A stretch of 64,000 bases of DNA, taken from the NCBI GenBank assembly GCA_030432235.1, contig JAUIHT010000004.1, positions 372,001 to 436,000 of the forward strand, written 5' to 3'. Shown here one piece after another: positions 43,687 through 52,422 of this stretch; position 1 is the first letter of the stretch, and every line of letters begins with the position of its first letter. The stretch is from Verrucomicrobiia bacterium. GTDB taxonomy: Bacteria > Verrucomicrobiota > Verrucomicrobiia > Opitutales > Cerasicoccaceae. The position numbers and the translations under genes were made by a program. Under the pieces are notes generated by a model, which was given only the letters and a program-made list of their open reading frames with translations, was not told the origin of the DNA and did not search any database.

Positions 43687-45648
43687 ATGCGTCCTATGAT
43701 AGCATTCCAAAAGCGAAGAAAGCTCTGTTTAAATATTCAAGGCGGGGTCCGCCATTACCGGATTCCTCAAATTATAGGGTTCTTTTGCATTACTGTCGTT
43801 GCCCTGAGCATGACCGCGAGCGCCGAGGCGGCCACCACTCCCCCGACCAATCTGACTGATAAACAAGGGGTAGCGATTGAGGGAGAAGTTCGCAACATTG
43901 TCGGCAGCACACTCTTCCTGACGAAAAACGGACTGGAGGTTGTCACCTGCGAGTTGGACCAGTTGAGCGATGAATCACGTGAACGGGTACTCGCCTGGAG
44001 CCTTCCCTACGTCCTTAACAATCAACGCTTTTTCCGTTTCAGCTCGACCACCGACGGGGGCTCCGGTCCACCCATCGGCCGGATGGCCTACCAGTGCACG
44101 GCCAGCAATCAATCCCCGATGGATCTGCCGGCCGATCTGCAAATTGCCTACAACATTCACATGCTCTTTTTCCGGCCCAGGCCCGTCGAGGGAACCGATG
44201 CCAAGGAGTATCAATACGCCTTCGAGCATGACTTCCCGGCAAGTGCGGGCTATGCCCCCGCAAAAGTGATTCCCAGCGGACAATCCTACTCGTTCGATAC
44301 GACCCCCATCATCCAGCATTCCTCGAGACCGGGTAGCAACGACCAGGATATGTCTTTTGAGGAAATCCTGTCGAAGACCATCATCCCTGATCCCGACGAC
44401 CCTGCCTCCACGATGCGTCCGTTGAGAAAATACGTTCTCGAGGTGCGTATCTACTACAAGGACCAGGAGCTGTTCCGTTATGTCAACCTGCCCGAGGCCG
44501 AGGCCATGATCAAAGATGGATGGCGTAAGCCGTCCGCATCCCGGGGCTCACGCAGCAGCAGCCCGAGCAGTCCGGCCGGGACGCAAACCACTGAAATGGA
44601 CCCTTATGAGTCTCCCTTTGAGACACCCAGCGAAGTGGAAACCTCTGCTGGCCCCAGCGTCCCCCTCCCTCCGATTCCCTACGAGTCCATCGTCATCATC
44701 GACGTCGACGACGGCACGGGCACAGGCTTTCTCATGGAGATGAAGGGGAAACAATTCCTGCTCACGAACATCCATGTGATCGCGGGTGCCTCAAGCGTCA
44801 CTTGCAAGACCGTGGACGGAAAGGTCATCCAGTTGCCGGAACAGTTCTTCATCGCCAAGGACCGCGACCTGGCCCTGATTCCCATCAACTTTGACGGCAA
44901 ATACCTGGAAACACTCGACAACCTGACGGATGAAGTCGCTATCGGGGACGACGTCACCGTGTTCGGCAATGAAGCGGGGGCTTCCGTAGTCACCCAACTC
45001 ACCGGCAAGGTCAAAGGCATCGGCCCGAACCGCATCGAGGTGGACGCCAAGTTCGTCGAAGGCAACAGCGGCAGTCCCGCCATCCACCACAAGACCGGCA
45101 ATGTCATCGGCATCGCCGCTTACTACATTGAGTACGAGCTGCCCAAAGCAGACCGGCGCAATGACAACCGTGGGAGCAGTCGACGACCCAGCGAAGAAGC
45201 TGACGAGCCATCCTCGGATCGCGTTCGCCGGCGCTTCGCCGAGCGTGTGGACAACCCGACTCAGTGGGAGCACACCAGCTTTCGGCAAATGCGTGATGAG
45301 CGCGACCTGTACAACGAATACCTGGAAACGCTCAACGGAGTGGTCGAAATCGCCGTGGGCATCAATCAAAACCACCGCGTGCTCCAGGCATCTGAGGGCA
45401 ACCGGCGCGTATCCCATCTGTTGGACGATTTCCACGCGGTCTTCCGCAACAACAAGCGCGAGTCCGGCTCCCTTGGCAATCAACGCGCCCTGGATGATCT
45501 TCGCCGCCGCCTGTTCACTTTGGTTGAGGCCGCGCGGGACCGGGCCAACGACAGAATCACCATTCAATACTACCGTGATGAACTGGAACGAATGGAGGCC
45601 TTCGAGGGCAAGGTTCGCGACTACATGGAAGGAGTCTACACCCGGTAG
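43687..45648 (+). CDS. Exported SHD1 domain-trypsin-like serine protease
   Basis: 653 residues from the ATG at 43687 with an AGGA site upstream; a TTG at 43657 is possible. A long basic signal region (IIGFFCITVVALSMTASAEA) leads to an SHD1-like module (NLTDKQGVAIEGEV ... CELDQLSDESRERVLAW). A beta domain follows, then a Ser/Pro-rich linker (SRGSRSSSPSSPAGT), then a trypsin-fold protease: His363 in TNIHVIAGAS, Asp394 in KDRDLALIPI, Ser461 in EGNSGSPAIH. The C-terminal 150 residues are helical and charged. Likely periplasmic quality control or signalling. It runs toward the tRNA terminator. Confidence 0.85.
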   Translation: MRPMIAFQKRRKLCLNIQGGVRHYRIPQIIGFFCITVVALSMTASAEAATTPPTNLTDKQGVAIEGEVRNIVGSTLFLTKNGLEVVTCELDQLSDESRERVLAWSLPYVLNNQRFFRFSSTTDGGSGPPIGRMAYQCTASNQSPMDLPADLQIAYNIHMLFFRPRPVEGTDAKEYQYAFEHDFPASAGYAPAKVIPSGQSYSFDTTPIIQHSSRPGSNDQDMSFEEILSKTIIPDPDDPASTMRPLRKYVLEVRIYYKDQELFRYVNLPEAEAMIKDGWRKPSASRGSRSSSPSSPAGTQTTEMDPYESPFETPSEVETSAGPSVPLPPIPYESIVIIDVDDGTGTGFLMEMKGKQFLLTNIHVIAGASSVTCKTVDGKVIQLPEQFFIAKDRDLALIPINFDGKYLETLDNLTDEVAIGDDVTVFGNEAGASVVTQLTGKVKGIGPNRIEVDAKFVEGNSGSPAIHHKTGNVIGIAAYYIEYELPKADRRNDNRGSSRRPSEEADEPSSDRVRRRFAERVDNPTQWEHTSFRQMRDERDLYNEYLETLNGVVEIAVGINQNHRVLQASEGNRRVSHLLDDFHAVFRNNKRESGSLGNQRALDDLRRRLFTLVEAARDRANDRITIQYYRDELERMEAFEGKVRDYMEGVYTR

Positions 45649-45711
45649 ATCGACTGGCCTGTGCGCTAAACCGGCCTCGTCGAGCTCCCACCGTTCCCCC
45701 TCTTCAGCAGC

Positions 45712-45749
45712 TAAAAAATAAACCTCCCGGGAATATCCACGGGAGGTTT
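45712..45749 (-). terminator. Terminator of the tRNA-Gly gene
   Basis: A 10-base-pair stem, AAACCTCCCG (45720-45729) with its complement at 45740-45749, is followed on the minus strand by a T-rich tail (plus strand CTAAAAAATAA). It lies seven bases past the encoded CCA. Confidence 0.85.
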
Positions 45750-45751
45750 GG

Positions 45752-45831
<80 letters not shown>

Positions 45832-45866
45832 GTTAAAAAGAAACGCACATTTAGGCGCGTTGCGGA

Positions 45867-46742
45867 CTACCTGTCAAGATCTTGAATCGTCCTTTTTCGC
45901 ACATTTTCCGGCAGGGGCATGAAGCCCGCCGCCCGGAATTCCTTGGCGGTTTCTTCCGAAAGTAGGGCCTTGATGAAATCCTTCGGGGCATCGCCTTTGG
46001 ACTTTGGCACGGCGATATAAAAGGGTAACCGCAGCAGATAGTCCCCGTAGTAGACGTTCTCAGGGGTGGGCCCGAAGGCGAAGCTGCCCGAGTCTCCGCT
46101 GGAAATAGACAGGGTCTTGACCGTCCCGCCCGTCGGCGGTGCGTTGCCCACTCCAATGGCGCCCAGGTCGGCCGCTACCAGATCGGTCAGCTCGCGCGCG
46201 GTCGTCACGACGGTGGCAGTGGACTTGATGGAGCGGCTGTCGAGGGCGATGTATTTGAACATCTCCACGACAACGCTGTCCGGTGCGTCTTCGACCATAA
46301 GCTGGACCGAACGTGTGGAAATCGGCCCGGCCTGACCGAGCTGCCCCCAGCGCTCAATGCGCTCCTGAGGCCCGGCGGAAAACATGGCGGAAAGCTGCGG
46401 CAGGCTCAGCTCAATGACGGGATTGCCTGCGTTGACATAAACAAAAGCCACCTGATAGGCGATGGGGATAAGCTTATATTTGTCCTCCGGAAGCTGCTCA
46501 TCGGTTGGAATGGCCAGTATGGCGAGGTCCGCGCGATCTTCACTCAAGGCCGTCAAAGCGGGCAGGGTGCCGATAAAATCGAACTCGACGGTCTCTCCCG
46601 AGGCCTCCTCATAGCGCCCCAAGGCAGGCTCGAGACTGTCGCCCAGTAGATCGGAACCAGCTAGCCGCAGCGTAGCGTCCTGGGCGGTGGTACAGTGAAG
46701 CCCGGCCAGGAGTCCAAAAATGGTGAGCAGGGGTAAGCGCAT
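45867..46742 (-). CDS. PstS-like periplasmic binding protein
   Basis: 291 residues with a signal peptide (LLTIFGLLAGLHCTTAQD). The binding fold is of the PstS/phosphate type: TLRLAGSDLLGDSLEPALGRYEEAS at the start, LPQLSAMFSAG in the middle, then GAIGVGNAPPTGGTVKTL. No PstC/A/B genes are next to it, so it may act with a transporter elsewhere or as a signalling or adhesion version. It lies downstream of the BMC operon on the same strand, 87 bp after the aldolase. Confidence 0.83.
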   Translation of the reverse strand: MRLPLLTIFGLLAGLHCTTAQDATLRLAGSDLLGDSLEPALGRYEEASGETVEFDFIGTLPALTALSEDRADLAILAIPTDEQLPEDKYKLIPIAYQVAFVYVNAGNPVIELSLPQLSAMFSAGPQERIERWGQLGQAGPISTRSVQLMVEDAPDSVVVEMFKYIALDSRSIKSTATVVTTARELTDLVAADLGAIGVGNAPPTGGTVKTLSISSGDSGSFAFGPTPENVYYGDYLLRLPFYIAVPKSKGDAPKDFIKALLSEETAKEFRAAGFMPLPENVRKRTIQDLDR

Positions 46743-46829
46743 ATATATCCAAGGAGGAAAGCTTTACCACGCCCGTATTTCAACCACTTTCTTAGGCTTT
46801 ACTTGAAGCCTGTTGGAAGCAAGACCGCT

Positions 46830-47912
46830 CTACGCCCCAAGTTGCCGCATCAGCAGGTCGGTAACTTTTTGCACCAGCGCCTCTGCATCGACGGTGGAAA
46901 CGGAACTGCCCGCACCATCGCTTGCTTCCTTCTCGCAATCGCAAGCCCCACCAGGAGCCACACAGACGACACCCGGCCGGAACTCGGAGTTGTCGCACAG
47001 TTCGCATTCCTTCCAGCCTTCGCGGCGGTCGGGCATGCCGAGGCTGCGGCGGATGGAGATGAGCTCCTTGAGCTTGTCCCCGCCATAGGGATTGAGTCCG
47101 TGCCCAAGCTGAGAGGCGATGTAGACCGTGTTGCAATAGGCCTCGGTGTTTTCCATCTTCCAGTAGGCATCCTCAACGTCCTTCCCCCAGCAAATAACGC
47201 CGTGGTTCTGCATGATGATGCTCTGGTGCTCGGGCGCGAGGGCTCCGACGGCCTTGGCGTTTTCCGGAGTGCCGGGGGTCTCGTAGTGGGCCAGAGCGAT
47301 TTCGCCCAGAAAAACCTCGGGCTCGGGAATGAGGCAGGTCGGCGGGCGCACGCCGGCGATGGCAAAGGCCGTCGCGTGGATGGGGTGTGCGTGGACGCAC
47401 GACTTGGCATCCGGGGTAGCCTTCATGATGGCCAGGTGCGTGTTCACCTCGCTGGTACGCTTACGCCAGCCGGCCACCTGGTTGCCGTTGAGGTCCACCA
47501 TGCAAATGTCTTCCGGCTCGATGAAGCCCTTGGAGATGAGCGTCGGCGTGCAAAGCACGAGGTTGTCACCCACTTTGATGGTAATATTGCCGCCGTTACC
47601 GTCACAGTAGTTCTTCGTCCAGATGCGGCGACCGATGTCGCACATGCGTTCCTTGAGAACGCGCAGCTCGGGTGAGTTGAAATAGGCCTCGATGGCCTCG
47701 GGTGTCTTCGGGTCGCCGCCGGGCGTCCACTTGAACTCGTAGTCCGGCACAACAGGCCCGCTCTTCGCGGAGGCCGTTGGCTTCTTGAGCTTGAGCGCGC
47801 GCAGGGCGTCGCGGGCAGAAGGCGTCAAAACGGCCCCCTCGGGAATCGCGCAGGCACCCTGGCCCTTGGCGGCCAGCGCTTCGATATCCTTGGCGGTGTA
47901 AACTTTTTTCAT
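46830..47912 (-). CDS. BMC class II aldolase (fuculose/rhamnulose-phosphate aldolase-like)
   Basis: 360 residues. The class II aldolase/adducin core (about 85-290) has the zinc His residues in SCVHAHPIHATA and MQNHGVICWGK, and GNGGNITIKVG at the substrate side. It should split a deoxysugar phosphate to dihydroxyacetone phosphate and lactaldehyde. Two extras are notable: an N-terminal module (YTAKDIEALAAKGQGACAIP), and a Cys-rich segment after the core (ECELCDNSEF, VVCVAPGGACDCEKE). The last 20 residues (STVDAEALVQKVTDLLMRQL) form an amphipathic helix of the encapsulation-peptide type. Last gene of the operon. Confidence 0.9.
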   Translation of the reverse strand: MKKVYTAKDIEALAAKGQGACAIPEGAVLTPSARDALRALKLKKPTASAKSGPVVPDYEFKWTPGGDPKTPEAIEAYFNSPELRVLKERMCDIGRRIWTKNYCDGNGGNITIKVGDNLVLCTPTLISKGFIEPEDICMVDLNGNQVAGWRKRTSEVNTHLAIMKATPDAKSCVHAHPIHATAFAIAGVRPPTCLIPEPEVFLGEIALAHYETPGTPENAKAVGALAPEHQSIIMQNHGVICWGKDVEDAYWKMENTEAYCNTVYIASQLGHGLNPYGGDKLKELISIRRSLGMPDRREGWKECELCDNSEFRPGVVCVAPGGACDCEKEASDGAGSSVSTVDAEALVQKVTDLLMRQLGA

Positions 47913-47921
47913 GGTAAAAAT

Positions 47922-48233
47922 CTAGTGGGTTGCCGGTGGCTGGTAGCTTACCCGGTTAAAAATCGCGGCATTGAAGGCGTCGATAGGGATGGGGTGTGCG
48001 AAAGGAGCAGTGGCCTCGGCGCCTTCGACAAAGCCGATGACGTCCCCCACCCCGGCCCCGAGGTTGTCGTAGACCACGACGCTGGGGATGTCCGAGACAG
48101 GCTGGGACTCGTCCTCGATACCGCGGGCGAGTTCCTTGCCGCCCATGGGGCTGACAACCAAAAAGCGGCCACCCTTGTAGCCGGCATCCTGACGGCTGAA
48201 GACCGTGCGGCCAATGACGCGCCCGAATCTCAT
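47922..48233 (-). CDS. BMC-P shell vertex protein (EutN/CcmL), copy 1
   Basis: 103 residues of the EutN/CcmL pentamer family: starts MRFGRVIGRTVFSRQ, with YDNLGAGVGDVIGFVEG as the conserved GAGxGD centre, and ends IDAFNAAIFNRV. Pentamers cap the vertices of the shell. The start overlaps the end of the second BMC-P gene (ATGA), and the aldolase gene follows 9 bp downstream. Confidence 0.93.
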   Translation of the reverse strand: MRFGRVIGRTVFSRQDAGYKGGRFLVVSPMGGKELARGIEDESQPVSDIPSVVVYDNLGAGVGDVIGFVEGAEATAPFAHPIPIDAFNAAIFNRVSYQPPATH

Positions 48234-48505
48234 GCCGGGCCCCCTTTCACATCGTCAACCACACCGGCGACCATATTACGCAGCGGGCTATGCTCGTCTC
48301 CACAGGCATCCCGCGCGGCGGAGCCGTCGGTGGTGAAAAAGACTTTGGAATGCAACCCCGCACCCTGCTCATCGAAAGCGATGGAGGGCTCACCTACCTC
48401 GTTGCCCTCGGAGTCGATGGGCTGGCAGATGAGCAAACGCAACCCCTTGAGGCTCGGGTGAGCCACCGTCGCGACTGCGTTGCCATCGATGCGGGCGAGA
48501 ATCAT
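48230..48505 (-). CDS. BMC-P shell vertex protein (EutN/CcmL), copy 2
   Basis: 91 residues: MILARIDGNAVATVAHPSL, then LLICQPIDSEG and the conserved end RNMVAGVVDDVKG. The GAGxGD centre is less typical than in the other copies (DEQGAGLHSKVFFTTDGS). Such sequence divergence among BMC-P paralogs is common. Overlaps the next gene by ATGA. Confidence 0.85.
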   Translation of the reverse strand: MILARIDGNAVATVAHPSLKGLRLLICQPIDSEGNEVGEPSIAFDEQGAGLHSKVFFTTDGSAARDACGDEHSPLRNMVAGVVDDVKGGPA

Positions 48506-48517
48506 TATAAAGTGTTT

Positions 48518-48604
48518 TGGTGCTTGGTGCTTAGTGCTTGGTTAGAGGAGTGCTCGTTTCTTTGTTTTTTTGAACTAAGCACCAGGCACTAAGTACTAAG
48601 GCAC
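48518..48604. repeat. Inverted pair of heptamer repeats (TGGTGCT/AAGCACC type)
   Basis: Left: TGGTGCT, TGGTGCT, TAGTGCT, TGGTTAG at 48518-48545. Right: AAGCACC, AGGCACT, AAGTACT, AAGGCAC at 48577-48604, the reverse complement family. They can pair across about 31 bases. The island fills the 104-bp gap between the AldDH stop and the second BMC-P start. Confidence 0.85.
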
Positions 48605-48609
48605 TTGGG

Positions 48610-50082
48610 TTAATACATCTGCAAACTGTCCACCAGCACGCAGCGGCGGCGGCGGGTAAAGGTGTCGGGGGTGGTGATGCCTTCGCCGGTGGTGGTGGCG
48701 ATGGAGAAGCTGGAGTAGCCTTCGCCGCCCACGCCGAGCCCGGCCATGCAGGAGCCGTTCTTGACGAAGAGCGTGGAGTCCAGCGCACGCGCCATCGCAC
48801 CCATGTTGACCACATTGAGCGAATGAATCATGGAGGAATGCTTGTAGCCGTGCTCGGAGATGGCGGCCTGCTCGATGGCCTCCTCGATGTTGCGCACGCG
48901 CACCACGGGAATCATCGGCATCATCTGCTCCTCCTGCACGAAGAGGTGGCTGGCATCCGTCTCGGCAAACAAAAGCTCCGTACCGGCAGGGCACTTCGTC
49001 CCGGCACGCTCGGCCAAGGTCGTGGCATGCGCGCCGACGAGCTCGCGGCTCAACACCGGGTGCGAGCAACCACCCCCATCGGGCTTAAAGGTGAAAACCT
49101 GCTTGGTCAGTGTTTCGAGCTGCTTGTCGTTGAGTTTGAATGCACCGGCGGCCTTGAAGGCCTGGATAAACTGGTCGTAGACGGCATCGAGCACGAAAAT
49201 TTGCTTCTCGCCGATGCAGAGTAGGTTGTTGTCGAAGGCCGCGCCGAAGATGATGTCCTTGGCGGCCTTGTTCAAATCGGCGGTGGTGTCGATGACCACA
49301 GGCGGGTTGCCCGGCCCGGCGCAGATGGCGCGCTTGCCACTCTTCATCGCGGCATTGACCACGCCGGGGCCACCGGTGACGCAGAGCAAATTGACATGCT
49401 CACTGGCGCACAGGGCGTTGAAGGAATCGATGCTGGGATGCTCGACGATCGTGACCAAGTTGTGCAGCCCGAGCTCCTTCTCGAAAAGCTGGTTGAAGTG
49501 GCGAATCGCTTCCGCGGCGCAGTTCGCACCACCGGGGTGAGCGTTGAAGACCACACCGTTGCCCGCTGCTACCATGCTGATGATGTTGCAGGAGGCCGTC
49601 GGGATGGAGTGCGTCACGGGAGTGATGGCCGCGACGACGCCAAAGGGCGTGTTCTCCTCCATCGTGATGCCGTGATCGCCGCTCATGCCGCGCGGCTCGA
49701 GCCACTCGACGCCGGGCAGGCCGGGGATACCGACGAGCTTTGCAATCTTGTGCTCGATGCGGCCGATCTTGGTTTCGTCGAGCTCGAGCTGGCCCCATTC
49801 CTTGGCCTTCTCAGCACAGGTGCGTTTGACGATGTCGATGACGGCCTTGCGCCCGGCGATGCCGAGCTTGCGGAGCTGCTTTTGGCCTTCGGCGGCCGCT
49901 GCAGCGGCATCATCAGCCTTTTCAAAAACACCATGGCCGGACTTCGACACCTTCTTCGGCGCGGATGCAGGCTTGGGTGCGGTTTGAGGCTTGGCGAAAG
50001 CGGGCGCCGGGCTCTCACCCAGCTTGCGGAGGACATCCTCCACCACGCTTTTGAGCATCGTCTCGTTGATCTGCAAACTCAT
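48610..50082 (-). CDS. pduP: BMC acylating aldehyde dehydrogenase (PduP-like)
   Basis: 490 residues. The N-terminus, about residues 1-25 (QINETMLKSVVEDVLRKLGE), is an amphipathic helix of the encapsulation-peptide type, joined to the body by an Ala/Pro/Lys linker. The enzyme core has the CoA-acylating ALDH motifs: EENTPFGVVAAITPVTHSIP, CVTGGPGVVNAAMKSG and the catalytic Cys in FDNNLLCIGEKQ. It should turn lactaldehyde or propionaldehyde into acyl-CoA with NAD+ inside the shell. Sits between BMC-P genes; the downstream gap holds a heptamer repeat island. Confidence 0.93.
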   Translation of the reverse strand: MSLQINETMLKSVVEDVLRKLGESPAPAFAKPQTAPKPASAPKKVSKSGHGVFEKADDAAAAAAEGQKQLRKLGIAGRKAVIDIVKRTCAEKAKEWGQLELDETKIGRIEHKIAKLVGIPGLPGVEWLEPRGMSGDHGITMEENTPFGVVAAITPVTHSIPTASCNIISMVAAGNGVVFNAHPGGANCAAEAIRHFNQLFEKELGLHNLVTIVEHPSIDSFNALCASEHVNLLCVTGGPGVVNAAMKSGKRAICAGPGNPPVVIDTTADLNKAAKDIIFGAAFDNNLLCIGEKQIFVLDAVYDQFIQAFKAAGAFKLNDKQLETLTKQVFTFKPDGGGCSHPVLSRELVGAHATTLAERAGTKCPAGTELLFAETDASHLFVQEEQMMPMIPVVRVRNIEEAIEQAAISEHGYKHSSMIHSLNVVNMGAMARALDSTLFVKNGSCMAGLGVGGEGYSSFSIATTTGEGITTPDTFTRRRRCVLVDSLQMY

Positions 50083-50091
50083 GGGGCTGCC

Positions 50092-50400
50092 TTATGAGGT
50101 CTTGTAAAGGGTTTTGCCGAGGACATCGACGCTGTCCACGATGCCGATAACAGCAGCGTCGACGGGCAACATCTTGAGCCCCTCGGCCTGACGGGCGGAG
50201 CTGCCCTGGCAGAACATGACGAGCTCTCCGGTGCCGGCCCCGAGCGTATCGACAGCAACGAGGGTGTTGCTGCCGTCACGGAACTTGCCCGGGTCCGCCG
50301 GGTCCACCAACTGCGGACGCAGCAGCAGGAGTCGGTAGCCCTTCATGGCACCGTCTTTCTTGGTCGCGACGACCTGGCCGATGACTTTGGCGAGGAACAT
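50092..50400 (-). CDS. BMC-P shell vertex protein (EutN/CcmL), copy 3
   Basis: 102 residues from the ATG at 50400, where the family's usual MFLAKVIGQVVATKK start lies; an upstream start at 50430 would only add repeat-derived residues. It has VDTLGAGTGELVMFCQGSSA and ends VDAAVIGIVDSVDV. The best-preserved pentamer signature of the three copies. Nine bp upstream of the AldDH gene. Confidence 0.93.
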   Translation of the reverse strand: MFLAKVIGQVVATKKDGAMKGYRLLLLRPQLVDPADPGKFRDGSNTLVAVDTLGAGTGELVMFCQGSSARQAEGLKMLPVDAAVIGIVDSVDVLGKTLYKTS

Positions 50401-50406
50401 GGTTAA

Positions 50407-50483
50407 AAGGTGGCGTGTGGCGAAGGACAAGTGACGAGTTGGATTATACCCTCGCCCTTTGCCATTTGCCCTGTGCCACGTTA
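50407..50483. repeat. Heptamer repeat island (AAGGTGG / CCTTTGC types)
   Basis: Left: AAGGTGG, CGTGTGG, CGAAGGA, CAAGTGA, CGAGTTG (50407-50441). Right: CCCTCGC, CCTTTGC, CATTTGC, CCTGTGC, CACGTTA (50449-50483), largely complementary to the left family. It fills the 80-bp gap between BMC-P copy 3 and the first BMC-H gene and reaches the BMC-H stop codon. Confidence 0.75.
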
Positions 50484-50774
50484 GCCTTTCTTCGCCGGGA
50501 GCTTGGGCAGCACCTTGGCGACGTCTTCATGCGGGCGGGGAATGGCGTGGGCGCTGACCACCTCACCGAAGGAGGAGGCGGCTTCCGCGCCGGCGTCGAT
50601 GGCGGCTTTGACCGCGGCGACATCACCGGTGATGGTCGCGCTGACGAGCATGTTGCCGACGCTCTTCATAGGGCCGGCCAATTCGACATTGGCGGCTTTG
50701 AGCATGGCGTCCGCGCCCTGCACGAGGGCGATGAGGCCCTTGGTTTCTAGGATTCCGATTGCTTGTGAGGCCAT
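50481..50774 (-). CDS. BMC-H shell hexamer protein, copy 1
   Basis: 97 residues of the BMC domain: AIGILETKGLIALVQGADAM, AANVELAGPMKSVGNMLVSAT, ITGDVAAVKAAIDAGAEAA and VVSAHAIPRPHEDVAKVL. The KSVGNML edge loop is unlike the IGGGM or IGSGV pore loops of the other two copies, so it may form a different facet. Follows AckA with a 50-bp gap. Confidence 0.94.
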   Translation of the reverse strand: MASQAIGILETKGLIALVQGADAMLKAANVELAGPMKSVGNMLVSATITGDVAAVKAAIDAGAEAASSFGEVVSAHAIPRPHEDVAKVLPKLPAKKG

Positions 50775-50824
50775 AATTTTTATGGGTTTTGTGTTAAGTT
50801 GTTCTGTGTTGTTGAGTTAAAAAG

Positions 50825-52021
50825 TTATGCGGATACGACGCGAGCGCGCATGAAGCGCTCAACTTCGCGAGCAATGACCACCTCTTCGTTGGCGGGAATA
50901 ACAAGCACGCGGGTACGCGAGCCCTCGGCCGAGACAAAGCCCTCGCTGCCCTTGAGGGCGTCGTTGACCTCCCCGTCGATGGCGAGGCCCAGCTCGGTCA
51001 GACCGGAGCAAATTGCCGCGCGTATGTCGGGATTGTACTCGCCGATACCTCCGGTGAAAGCGATGGCGTCGGCGCCGCCCATTTGGAAAAAGAAGGAGCC
51101 AACCCAGCGGCGTACTTCGTGGATGAAGATATCGAGGGCCAGGCGCGCCTCCGCATTGCCTTTGCCCGCGGCTTCCTTCACGTCGCGAATGTCGTTGCCC
51201 GCGCCGGAAAGGCCGAGCAGACCGCCCTCCTTGGTCAATTGACGCTCGCATTCCTCGAGGCTCAGACCCTGCGTCTTCATCATGAAGGGGATGGCCATGG
51301 TATCGAGGTCGCCCACGCGGTTGTTTTGCGGCACACCGCCCTGCGGCGAGAAGCCCATGCTAGTGCCAATAGCCACGCCGTTGTAAATGCCCGTGATGGA
51401 ACTGCTTCCGCCGAGGTGACAGGAGATGACACGCAACGGACGGCCCGGCACATCTGTATTACCTTGCTGATACAGTTTCTGCACCTTCTCCGCCACATCT
51501 TCGCGGCCCAGCAGTTGAGCGGTACGCTCGGCGATGAACTTGTGGCTGGCTCCGTGGAAGCCGTAGCGGCGTATGCCCGCATCACGCCAGCTTTTCGGTG
51601 TGGCGTAGTAGCGAGACGCCTCCGGCGTCCACTGGTAGAAGGCGGTTTCGAAGAGCGCCACCCGCGTGACATTCGGCAAAATCCTGGCGAATTGCCGGAT
51701 GCCGTTAGCGTAGGCCGGATTGTGGGCCGGAGCCACTTCACGGAAACGCTCCAGGGCGTCCAGCACGGTGTCGTCCGCCTCCAGGCAACCGGAGACATCG
51801 CCACCCTGCACGCACTTGAAGCCGACGGCATCAAGCCCCGCGCCACTGGCCTCGAGATGGCCTTCCTGCTTCAGCTTGGCCAGGCAGTCGGCTATTACCT
51901 CGCCGAAGTCCTCCACGCGCTCATAGCCGCCCTTGGCCAACTGCGTCGCGCCCGACTCTTCCATCGAGAAGAGACGGTACTTGAACGACGTGGAGCCGAG
52001 GTTGGCGACGAGGAGCTTCAT
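50825..52021 (-). CDS. ackA: Acetate/propionate kinase
   Basis: 398 residues, full family length. LLVANLGSTSFKYRLFSME, GIRRYGFHGASHKF, CHLGGSSSITGIYNG, VGDLDTMAIPF, AFTGGIGEYNPDIR and PANEEVVIARE are the standard ASKHA motifs. Two replacements of typical residues are visible (STSFK for SSSxK). It makes ATP from acyl phosphate supplied by PduL. It lies inside the shell gene run; the upstream 94-bp gap holds a heptamer repeat island. Confidence 0.95.
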   Translation of the reverse strand: MKLLVANLGSTSFKYRLFSMEESGATQLAKGGYERVEDFGEVIADCLAKLKQEGHLEASGAGLDAVGFKCVQGGDVSGCLEADDTVLDALERFREVAPAHNPAYANGIRQFARILPNVTRVALFETAFYQWTPEASRYYATPKSWRDAGIRRYGFHGASHKFIAERTAQLLGREDVAEKVQKLYQQGNTDVPGRPLRVISCHLGGSSSITGIYNGVAIGTSMGFSPQGGVPQNNRVGDLDTMAIPFMMKTQGLSLEECERQLTKEGGLLGLSGAGNDIRDVKEAAGKGNAEARLALDIFIHEVRRWVGSFFFQMGGADAIAFTGGIGEYNPDIRAAICSGLTELGLAIDGEVNDALKGSEGFVSAEGSRTRVLVIPANEEVVIAREVERFMRARVVSA

Positions 52022-52024
52022 GGT

Positions 52025-52117
52025 AATTAAGAATGAAGAATTACAGAATGACGAATGAAACTACGGTGCCTGACTGCAACGGCTTCGACATTCGTCCTTT
52101 TCTCATTCGACATTTCT
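52025..52117. repeat. Inverted heptamer repeat island (AATTAAG / CATTCGA types)
   Basis: Left: AATTAAG, AATGAAG, AATTACAG, AATGACG, AATGAAA (52025-52060). Right: CATTCGT, CCTTTTCT, CATTCGA, CATTTCT (52089-52117), the reverse complement family; the last unit overlaps the BMC-H stop codon. It fills the gap between ackA and BMC-H copy 2. Confidence 0.8.
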
Positions 52118-52394
52118 AACTGATCCAGTCGCCGAGCTTGGAGAGATCGTCGTGCGGACGGGGGATGACCTGAACGCCCTGAACGGTGCCGACCTGGGAG
52201 GCCGCTTCCGCTCCTGCATCGACCGCGGCCTTGACCGCGGCGACATCGCCGGCGAAGAAGGCGGTGACTACGCCGCTGCCAATTTTTTCCCAACCGGTCA
52301 TGACGACATCGGCTGCTTTCAGCGCGGCATCACTGCCTTCGAGCAGGGCGTTGAGGCCCTTCGTTTCCAACATTCCAATTGCTTGCTTAGCCAT
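52116..52394 (-). CDS. BMC-H shell hexamer protein, copy 2
   Basis: 92 residues: [75 protein letters not shown]. The pore-lining loop KIGSGV differs from that of copy 3. The close similarity of the flanks to copies 1 and 3 indicates gene duplication. 28 bp downstream of copy 3. Confidence 0.94.
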   Translation of the reverse strand: MAKQAIGMLETKGLNALLEGSDAALKAADVVMTGWEKIGSGVVTAFFAGDVAAVKAAVDAGAEAASQVGTVQGVQVIPRPHDDLSKLGDWIS

Positions 52395-52422
52395 TTTCTT
52401 GAGGTGTTAAAGTGTTCTTGGA

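Noticed and set aside
46745-46765. AAGGAGG as a ribosome site
   Set aside because: It is on the plus strand with no start codon after it; on the minus strand it reads as CCTCCTT.
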